Shown: positions 1 through 5,236 of the stretch, in pieces
How positions within the stretch are numbered: the stretch's first letter is position 1
How the letters are laid out: every line of letters starts with the position of its first letter
Translations under genes and position numbers: made by a program
Assembly: GCA_013140955.1 (NCBI GenBank)
Contig: JABFRY010000061.1
Span: 1 to 6,099 of the forward strand
Length of the DNA: 6,099 nucleotides
Direction: 5' to 3'
Source: Acidobacteriota bacterium
GTDB taxonomy: Bacteria; Acidobacteriota; Vicinamibacteria; Vicinamibacterales; UBA2999
The notes under the pieces: model-generated
The model's input: the letters and a program-made list of their open reading frames with translations, nothing else
Database searches by the model: none
Told to the model about the DNA's origin: nothing

Positions 1-100
1 CACGTCGGAAGACCCAGAGCCCCACCAGGGCGCCCAGGGCCACCATCACGCCGAAGGTCGTGACTTCGAAGCTGCCAAACCTGAAGAGGACGGGATACAT
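1..100 (-). CDS. lgt: Prolipoprotein diacylglyceryl transferase, N-terminal fragment (cut by window edge)
   Basis: Only the first 33 codons are present; the rest lies beyond position 1. The peptide starts MYPVLFRFGSFEVTTFGVMV and continues into a hydrophobic stretch ending in LWVFRR. The pattern Met-x-Pro-hydrophobic, a Gly at residue 9, then a Phe/Tyr-Gly-Val-Met entering the first membrane helix is how Lgt proteins commonly begin. Lgt is the inner-membrane enzyme that moves diacylglycerol from phosphatidylglycerol to the lipobox cysteine of prolipoproteins, the first step of lipoprotein maturation. The ATG at 100-98 has a GGAG four bases upstream (105-108), acceptable as a ribosome binding site. 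The gene follows directly after the terminator of the upstream DUF6152-type gene, so it probably has its own promoter, although I could not pick one out in the short gap. The catalytic region is not visible, so the call rests on the N-terminus alone. Confidence 0.78.
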   Translation of the reverse strand, partial: MYPVLFRFGSFEVTTFGVMVALGALVGLWVFRR

Positions 101-140
101 GTCACTCCGGCTGGACGTCGACGCCGTGCGTTCCGCGCCC

Positions 141-180
141 ACAAAAAGAAAACGGCCGCGCGTCCGGAGACGCGCGGCCG
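141..180 (-). terminator. Strong Rho-independent terminator after the DUF6152-type gene
   Basis: Positions 153-164 and 169-180 form a perfect 12-bp GC-rich inverted repeat around a four-base loop (165-168). Read on the minus strand, the stem is closed as C(UCCG)G, a member of the very stable UNCG tetraloop class. It is followed at once by TTTTCTTTTTGT (152-141), the U-rich tract needed for intrinsic termination. The orientation therefore ends minus-strand transcripts coming from the gene at 239-640, whose stop codon is 58 bases upstream of the stem. It also separates that gene from lgt. There is no equivalent U-tract on the plus strand, so it is one-directional. Confidence 0.93.
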
Positions 181-238
181 CATGTTAGTCCAGCTCAGGC
201 AACCCGGACCACTGTGGCCTCAGGCAGCCGATTGAGAG

Positions 239-640
239 CTAGTCCACAACCTCGCCGGGACGGCGGCCCCACCCGAATCCGTCCTTCGGACGGAACAGGG
301 TCACCATGCGGACGCGGTGATCGGCCGGGTTACGACCGGGCGAGCCGCTGATCTGGACGAAGTCGCCGGGCTTCAGGGTTTCCCTGGTGACGCCCTGTCC
401 ACCGAGCTGACCTGCGCCGCCCCACTCCACGGCGTAGCGGACCTTGGAGCCGTCCTTCTCCGTCACCATCACGTGGACGAAAGAGTGCGGATTGCGGAAC
501 AGGAACTGAACCAGTTCGCCTTCGATGGTCACCGTCTGGTCTTCCAGATAGGTGGCCGCGAAGGAGTGATGGGCCGTAGCCCGACCGCCGAAGGCAACCG
601 CTGCCCCGACGATCAGCAACACCAACATAGCGCGCTTCAT
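239..640 (-). CDS. Small exported DUF6152-family-like protein
   Basis: The protein has 133 residues. It opens with a signal peptide: MKR, a hydrophobic core at about residues 4-18, then an A-T-A site at 21-23, so cleavage is predicted before His24. The mature part starts HHSFAATY, continues with an extension like VTIEGELVQF, then FRNPHSFVHV (about 48-57), an aromatic W73-G-G segment, LKPGDFVQISG (89-99) and a final basic/aromatic stretch with RVRMV. This order (A-HHSFAA, a G-x-L/V-x-x-F strand, NPHS/A, LKPGD, a short beta segment) is what I remember of DUF6152 proteins, small periplasmic proteins of unknown function that probably fold as a beta barrel. An upstream in-frame ATG at 673 would give 144 residues, but I reject it: the ATG at 640 has a consensus AGGAGG seven bases upstream and places the signal peptide at the N-terminus. 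The gene stands alone between a candidate promoter and a strong terminator. Family assignment is from memory of the motif; the function is unknown. Confidence 0.85.
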   Translation of the reverse strand: MKRAMLVLLIVGAAVAFGGRATAHHSFAATYLEDQTVTIEGELVQFLFRNPHSFVHVMVTEKDGSKVRYAVEWGGAGQLGGQGVTRETLKPGDFVQISGSPGRNPADHRVRMVTLFRPKDGFGWGRRPGEVVD

Positions 641-647
641 AGTGCTT

Positions 648-653
648 CCTCCT
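648..653 (-). promoter_or_regulatory. Consensus Shine-Dalgarno site (AGGAGG) of the DUF6152-type gene
   Basis: AGGAGG reads on the minus strand at 653-648, seven bases before the ATG at 640-638. It fixes the start at 640 rather than the earlier in-frame ATG at 673, which would place eleven extra polar/basic residues before the signal peptide. It is the best ribosome binding site in the window; acnA, by contrast, has none that can be recognised. Confidence 0.9.
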
Positions 654-671
654 GAACGAAGCCTAAGTGAC

Positions 672-684
672 ATGTCGGGGACAT
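672..684. repeat. Short inverted repeat over the predicted -10/start region
   Basis: ATGTC (672-676), three G bases and GACAT (680-684) form a 5-bp inverted repeat. The overlapping eight-base palindrome GACATGTC (669-676) adds a third half-site. The repeat covers the predicted -10 box and transcription start of the DUF6152-type gene, where an operator would be expected. It is short enough to arise by chance. Confidence 0.35.
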
Positions 685-710
685 AGTAGCCGAGCCCGAC
701 AGGGACGCAA
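683..710 (-). promoter_or_regulatory. Candidate sigma70-type promoter of the DUF6152-type gene
   Basis: On the minus strand, TTGCGT (710-705, -35-like) is followed after 16 bases by TACTAT (688-683, -10-like). Each box matches the consensus only partly (three and four of six bases). Directly upstream, about 711-735, lies the most A/T-rich patch of the window, including AAATTT and GAATTAA, which could act as an UP element. A start near 676 would give a leader of about 36 bases carrying the AGGAGG site, a sensible architecture. The call is by eye only, and promoters of GC-rich bacteria often deviate from this consensus. Confidence 0.38.
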
Positions 711-783
711 CTGAAATTTGCCTTAATTCTTCGTCAGACAACGACCTGCGGGCGATCTCGCGAGCTCGATCTGCTGCCGGGCC

Positions 784-802
784 GGCCCCCGTCCGGGGGA
801 CC
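784..802. other. GC hairpin just after the yqgE stop codon, without U-tract
   Basis: CCCCC (786-790) can pair with GGGGG (795-799) around a four-base loop, extended by two more G-C pairs across a single bulged A at position 800. It lies two bases beyond the stop codon of the YqgE gene. No run of T follows on the minus strand, so it does not qualify as an intrinsic terminator; it might stabilise the 3' end of the operon transcript or sit near a Rho-dependent end. The remainder of the gap between the two genes (641-804) holds the promoter region described separately and no further gene. Confidence 0.35.
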
Positions 803-804
803 GT

Positions 805-1365
805 TCAGTGAACGCCCGAACTCGTCTGGAGCGCGGCAGGATCCGCTCCGAGGCGGCGAATCGCCGTCTCCCACATGTCCTCGGGCGATACGCCGAAAAT
901 GAGCGCGGGATCCACACCCAGTGTCAGCCAGCCGGACGCCGCCAGCTCCTGCTCCAACTGCCCGGGCCCCCATCCTGCGTACCCCACGAGAATACGGGCC
1001 TGACGGGACGGCGGAGCCTGGAGCAGCTGCAATGTCAGTTCGTGGGACGCCGAGAGCAGCACACCCGGCGCCACCTCGCGCTGCTCGTCCTCCGGCCCCT
1101 GGGACACGGTCATCAGCACCCAGGTGCGCTGGGGCTCGACCGGCCCCCCGATCCAGAGGCGGACCTGTGGGTCGACCGTCACAGGCGGATCCGTCTTCAC
1201 GAGCGTCCAGGCCGGTTCGGTCATCTGGCGGTTGACGACGAGCCCGAACGCGCCCTGCTCGGTGTACTCACACAGGAGGATCACCGTCCGCGCGAAATTC
1301 GGGTCGGCCATCTGCGGCATCGACACGAGGAGAATCGGCGCGGTGCCGTGACTCATGGCGAGCAT
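805..1365 (-). CDS. yqgE: YqgE/AlgH family protein (UPF0301)
   Basis: The protein has 186 residues, the usual size for the family. Recognisable blocks run in order: MPQMADPNFARTVILL (16-31), GAFGLVVNR (38-46), WIGGPV (71-76), GVLLSAS (101-107), ILVGYAGWGPGQLEQE (125-140), GWL (145-147) and MWETAIRRLG (164-173). Members were linked by genetics to alginate regulation in Pseudomonas (AlgH), but the molecular function is not established. There is no signal peptide or membrane segment, so it should be cytosolic. I chose the ATG at 1365: GAGG lies six bases upstream. The adjacent ATG at 1368 is too close to that site, and the ATG at 1356 has none; an ATG at 1395 would lie deeper inside queG. The chosen start shares one base with the queG stop codon (TGATG), pointing to translational coupling. 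The family assignment is firm; the exact start is less so. Confidence 0.93.
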   Translation of the reverse strand: MLAMSHGTAPILLVSMPQMADPNFARTVILLCEYTEQGAFGLVVNRQMTEPAWTLVKTDPPVTVDPQVRLWIGGPVEPQRTWVLMTVSQGPEDEQREVAPGVLLSASHELTLQLLQAPPSRQARILVGYAGWGPGQLEQELAASGWLTLGVDPALIFGVSPEDMWETAIRRLGADPAALQTSSGVH

Positions 1366-2423
1366 CATACCCCTCGGCCGCGTTGCCTGGCCCACTCGAC
1401 GTGGTCGCGCACCAGCGGATCGTCGAGCGACGGCCGTGGGACGTCGTGTCCGTCCGTGTTTTGGTCGGTCGAGGCCAGTGTCTCGCCAAGCCCGGCATTG
1501 CCCATCGCCACCGCCAGATTCCGGCGGAGCCCCGGCAGCTTGGCGCGCGTCATGGCGCTGCCCTTCACGAGCGAGCGGAGGCCTCGATCCGGTGTCTGCC
1601 AGAGGTCGACCATGCGCGGCAGGTCGAGTCCTGGCCTGGGCTGCCAGGCCGGGTCACTCGAGCGCGGTGCCGGCTGATTGTAGGGACAGACCTCCTGGCA
1701 GATGTCGCAGCCGTACACGTGAGAGCCGATGGCCGCCCGCAGTGGCTCGGGCATGCTCCCCCGGAGCTCGATCGTGAGGTACGAGAGGCAGCGGGTGGCG
1801 TCGAGCGCCCCCGCCTCGACGAGGGCGCCCGTCGGGCAGGCGTCGAGGCAGGCCGTGCAGCTGCCGCACTGCTCGAGCCCCTGCGTATCGGGCTCGAGGT
1901 CCAGCGTGCAGATGATTTCGGCGAGAAAGAGCCAGGAGCCCAGGTCGGGGTTGATCAGGCAGGTGTTCTTCCCAATCCAGCCGAGCCCCGCGTACTGCGC
2001 GAACACCCGCTCCTGGACCGGCCCGGTGTCCACGTACGCCCGCGCCTCGAACGGCTCCGGACTCTGCTCGCGCATCCAGTCGAGCAGCGCCTGCATCCGG
2101 CTACCGAGGACGTCGTGGTAGTCGTCGCCCCAGGCGTACCGTGCCACGAGGGCCGTGGCGGGATCCTGAATGTCTGTCGAGTATGGACGGTCGACGTTGT
2201 ACAGCGTGCCGGTGACCACGACCGACCGTGCGCCCGGTACCACGCGGCGCACGTCCGCGCGGCGGTCGGCCGACCGCGCGAGGTACGCCATGTCGCCGGC
2301 ATACCCCGCGTCGAGCCACTCCCGCAGATAGGCCAGCTCGGGAAACGCCTCGGCAGCCGCCACGCCGCAGAGGTCGAACCCCAGCTCCCGGGCACGCGCC
2401 TTCACCGCTTCTGCCGTGAGCAT
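1365..2423 (-). CDS. queG: Epoxyqueuosine reductase
   Basis: QueG reduces epoxyqueuosine to queuosine in tRNA (wobble position 34 of the GUN-anticodon tRNAs), using cobalamin and two [4Fe-4S] clusters in the cytosol. The protein has 352 residues. The N-terminal part (about 1-170) is the QueG/DUF1730-type cobalamin-binding region, with AYVDTGPVQER (129-139; Asp132 in the position of the proposed catalytic acid) and GLGWIGKNT (147-154). The ferredoxin-like region has C186-x2-C189-x2-C192-x3-C196-P, C212, and C239-x2-C242-x3-C246-P, giving all eight cluster ligands. The chain then ends after about 100 residues, without the HEAT-like extension found in some longer homologues. The ATG at 2423 starts MLTAEAVKARARELGFDLCG, as homologues do. 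An in-frame ATG at 2567 would extend into acnA and is unlikely. The ribosome binding site is weak (CGGAA). The gene begins 32 bp after the acnA stop and overlaps yqgE by one base. Confidence 0.96.
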   Translation of the reverse strand: MLTAEAVKARARELGFDLCGVAAAEAFPELAYLREWLDAGYAGDMAYLARSADRRADVRRVVPGARSVVVTGTLYNVDRPYSTDIQDPATALVARYAWGDDYHDVLGSRMQALLDWMREQSPEPFEARAYVDTGPVQERVFAQYAGLGWIGKNTCLINPDLGSWLFLAEIICTLDLEPDTQGLEQCGSCTACLDACPTGALVEAGALDATRCLSYLTIELRGSMPEPLRAAIGSHVYGCDICQEVCPYNQPAPRSSDPAWQPRPGLDLPRMVDLWQTPDRGLRSLVKGSAMTRAKLPGLRRNLAVAMGNAGLGETLASTDQNTDGHDVPRPSLDDPLVRDHVEWARQRGRGV

Positions 2424-2455
2424 CGTGTTCCGGCCCGCCGGCGAACCGCGGGGCG

Positions 2456-5155
2456 TCAGCCCTTCCGGTTCACCAGCTGGCGCACCACGTACGGCAGGAT
2501 GCCGCCGTGGCGGAAGGCCACCAGTTCCTCCGGGGTATCGATACGAACCGTCACGGCGAACTCGCACACCGTGCCGTCGGCCGCGGTGGCCGTCACGCGC
2601 AGATCGCCGCGCGGGGTCAACTGGTCGGCGACACCCAGGAGGTCGAAGGCCTCGGTGCCGGACAGGCCCAGCGCCGCGGCGCCCTCACCCGCCTTGAACT
2701 GGAGCGGCAGGACACCCATGTTCACCAGGTTGCTCCGGTGGATCCGCTCGAAGGACTCGGCGATCACGGCCTTGACACCGAGAAGCATGGTGCCCTTGGC
2801 GGCCCAGTCGCGCGAGGACCCGGACCCGTACTCCTTGCCCGCGATGACGAGCAGCGGGATGCCCGCCGCCCGGTACTGCACGGAGGCCGCGTAGATGCTC
2901 ATCTGCTCGCCACCGGGCTGGTAGCGCGTCCATCCACCTTCGGTCCCGGGCGCCAGCTGGTTGCGCAGCCGGACGTTGGCGAACGTGCCCCGCATCATGA
3001 CTTCGTGGTTGCCGCGCCGCGCACCGTAGGAGTTGAAGTCCGTCGGCAGCACGCCCTTCTCGACCAGGTAGTGCCCGGCGGGGCTGTCCGCCTTGATGGC
3101 ACCCGCCGGCGAGATGTGGTCGGTGGTGACACTGTCACCCAGCACCGCCAGGACGCGCGCGCCGGTGATGTCGGCCGGCGTCGGCGCCTCCATCGTCATG
3201 CCCTCGAGGAACGTGGGCTTGCGGATGTAGGTGGAGGTGTCGTCCCAGGCGAAGCGGCTGCCCTCGGGCACCGCCAGCGCCTGCCACCGCTCGTCGCCCG
3301 CGAAGACGTCCTTGTAGGCCGTCTCGAACATCTCCTTCGTCACCGCGCGCAGCATGGTTTCCTGCACCTCGGCTTCGCTCGGCCAGATGTCCCGCAGGTA
3401 GACGGGCGCACCGGTGCGGTCGTGCCCGAGGGGCTCGGTCGTCAGGTCCGTCGTAATCCATCCGGCAAGCGCGTACGCCACGACCAGGGGCGGCGACGCC
3501 AGGTAGTTGGCCCGCACGTCCTGCTGGATCCGTCCCTCGAAGTTGCGGTTCCCGCTGAGCACGGAGGCCACGACGAGGTTGCGGTCGCGGACGATGGCCG
3601 ACACGTCCTCGGGCAGCGGGCCGCTGTTCCCGATGCAGGTCGTGCAGCCGTAGCCGACAAGGTTGAAGCCGAGCGCGTCGAGGGCCGGCGTCAATCCGGC
3701 AGCGTCGAGGTAGTGACTGACTACCTTCGACCCTGGCGCGAGGCTCGTCTTCACCCAGGGCTTCTGGGTGAGCCCCTTTTCGACGGCCTTCTTCGCGAGC
3801 AGGCCGGCGCCGACCATCACGGCCGGGTTCGACGTGTTGGTGCAGCTGGTGATGGCCGCGATGACGACCGCACCATGGTCGAGCACCTCGAGATCGGCGT
3901 CGGCCACCGCCGTCGCGGTCGCCGCCGCACCGGGCTTGGTCGCCGCCTGCATGCTGGGCAGGGCCGTCTTGAACGCGGCGCTCGCACCCGAGAGCGGCAC
4001 GCGGTCCTGCGGCCGCCTGGGACCGGCAAGGCTCGGCTCGATGGTGGCGAGATCGATCTCGACCAGATCGGAGTACACCGCGTCCGGCGTGTCGTCCTCG
4101 CGGAACAGGCCCTGTGCCCGGGCGTAGCCCTCGACGAGCGCGATACTCTCGGCGTCCCGTCCCGTGAGGCGCAGGTATTCGATGGTCATCCGGTCGATCG
4201 GGAAGATCGCCACGGTGGCGCCGTACTCGGGGCACATGTTGCCCAGGACCGCGCGGTCGGCAAGCGTCAGGTCCTTGAGTCCCTCGCCGAAGAACTCCAC
4301 GAAGGTGCCCACCACGCCCTTCTTCCGCAGGATCTCGGTGACCGTGAGCACCAGGTCGGTGGCCGTCGTGCCCTTGGGCAGGCTGCCCGTCAGGCGCACG
4401 CCGAGCACCCGCGGCAGCAGCATGGAGATCGGCTGCCCCAGCATGGCCGCCTCGGCCTCGATCCCTCCCACGCCCCAACCGACGACCCCCAGGCCGTTCA
4501 CCATCGTGGTGTGCGAGTCGGTCCCCACCAGCGTGTCGGGATACGCCACGGTCTGACCGTCGACGGTCTCCGCGAAGACCACCCGCGCCAGGTACTCCAG
4601 GTTCACCTGGTGCACGATGCCGGTGTCGGGCGGCACGGCCTTGAAGTTGTCGAAGGCCTCCTGGCCCCACCGCAGGAACGCGTACCGTTCGCGGTTGCGC
4701 GAGAACTCGAGCTCGGCATTCAGCGTGAACGCGTCCGGACGCCCGAAGTAGTCCACCTGCACCGAGTGGTCGATGACCAGTTCGACCGGCTGCAGGGGGT
4801 TGACCAGATCCGGGTTTCCCCCGAGGGACACCATGGCGTCCCGCATGGCCGCCAGATCGACGACACACGGCACCCCGGTGAAGTCCTGCAGCAGCACGCG
4901 GGCGGGCATGAAGGAAATTTCCTTCTCGACGGCGCCGGCCGCGTCCCACTCGGCAACCGCCCGGACGTCCTCCGTCTTGACGAAGGCGCCGTCTTCACGC
5001 CTGAGCAGGTTCTCGAGCAGGATCTTCATCGAGTACGGCAGCCGGGACACTCCTGGGAATCCGGCCGCCTCGAGTGCGGCAAGGCTGTAGTACTGCACCG
5101 TACGGGCCCCGATGCGGAGCTCCGAGCGCGTTCCAAAACTGTTCAGTGTAGGCAT
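2456..5155 (-). CDS. acnA: Aconitate hydratase A (aconitase)
   Basis: Aconitase interconverts citrate and isocitrate through cis-aconitate in the TCA cycle, in the cytosol, with a labile [4Fe-4S] cluster. The protein has 899 residues, normal for the AcnA/IRP1 class. The cluster ligands are Cys438 (in AITSCTNTSNP), Cys504 and Cys507 (GYGCTTCIGNSGPLPE). Other active-site segments are TDSHTTM (212-218), NMCPEYGAT (306-314), LSGNRNFEGR (533-542; Arg537 and Arg542), GDSVTTDHISPAG (673-685), NSYGARRGN (708-716) and YGSGSSRDW (776-784; Arg782). The first three domains span about 1-530; a variable Ala-rich linker occupies about 400-425; the swivelling C-terminal domain covers about 660-840. The numbering is only one or two off that of human IRP1. 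MPTLNSFGTR is a typical start, but I see no Shine-Dalgarno site before the ATG. The gap to the upstream gene is 81 bp with no obvious promoter. Bacterial AcnA can bind its own mRNA when the cluster is lost; nothing here shows that directly. Confidence 0.98.
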   Translation of the reverse strand: MPTLNSFGTRSELRIGARTVQYYSLAALEAAGFPGVSRLPYSMKILLENLLRREDGAFVKTEDVRAVAEWDAAGAVEKEISFMPARVLLQDFTGVPCVVDLAAMRDAMVSLGGNPDLVNPLQPVELVIDHSVQVDYFGRPDAFTLNAELEFSRNRERYAFLRWGQEAFDNFKAVPPDTGIVHQVNLEYLARVVFAETVDGQTVAYPDTLVGTDSHTTMVNGLGVVGWGVGGIEAEAAMLGQPISMLLPRVLGVRLTGSLPKGTTATDLVLTVTEILRKKGVVGTFVEFFGEGLKDLTLADRAVLGNMCPEYGATVAIFPIDRMTIEYLRLTGRDAESIALVEGYARAQGLFREDDTPDAVYSDLVEIDLATIEPSLAGPRRPQDRVPLSGASAAFKTALPSMQAATKPGAAATATAVADADLEVLDHGAVVIAAITSCTNTSNPAVMVGAGLLAKKAVEKGLTQKPWVKTSLAPGSKVVSHYLDAAGLTPALDALGFNLVGYGCTTCIGNSGPLPEDVSAIVRDRNLVVASVLSGNRNFEGRIQQDVRANYLASPPLVVAYALAGWITTDLTTEPLGHDRTGAPVYLRDIWPSEAEVQETMLRAVTKEMFETAYKDVFAGDERWQALAVPEGSRFAWDDTSTYIRKPTFLEGMTMEAPTPADITGARVLAVLGDSVTTDHISPAGAIKADSPAGHYLVEKGVLPTDFNSYGARRGNHEVMMRGTFANVRLRNQLAPGTEGGWTRYQPGGEQMSIYAASVQYRAAGIPLLVIAGKEYGSGSSRDWAAKGTMLLGVKAVIAESFERIHRSNLVNMGVLPLQFKAGEGAAALGLSGTEAFDLLGVADQLTPRGDLRVTATAADGTVCEFAVTVRIDTPEELVAFRHGGILPYVVRQLVNRKG

Positions 5156-5236
5156 ATGTGTCGTCGTTGGTCTCGTCGGGCAGCAGCCACGCGGCCGGCC
5201 TGCACCACCGCTCCGGCGGCGGCCCGAGCCGGTCGA

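Noticed and set aside
205..222. A CAGTGG within a small hairpin on the minus strand, resembling the loop of an iron-responsive element.
   Set aside because: The flanking bases do not give the continuous five-base-pair upper stem and bulged C of an IRE, and the site is downstream of an unrelated gene rather than at acnA.
194..226. Two copies of CTCAGGCA (194-201 and 219-226), 25 bases apart, in the gap after the DUF6152-type gene.
   Set aside because: Only eight bases and two copies, lying between the stop codon and the terminator with no inverted partner or related site elsewhere noticed; probably chance.
641..673. Extended start of the DUF6152-type gene at 673.
   Set aside because: It would put eleven extra residues before the signal peptide and would overlap the consensus ribosome binding site that serves the ATG at 640.
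753..772. Overlapping palindromes CTCGCGAG and CGAGCTCG with flanking GATC copies.
   Set aside because: They do not form one continuous symmetric site and are easily produced by CG-rich sequence; no link to a promoter element.
1383..2894. A 503-codon plus-strand open frame antisense to queG and the end of acnA.
   Set aside because: Low-complexity Arg/Pro/Ala/Val-rich translation without motifs, fully opposite to conserved Fe-S enzyme sequence; an antisense shadow.
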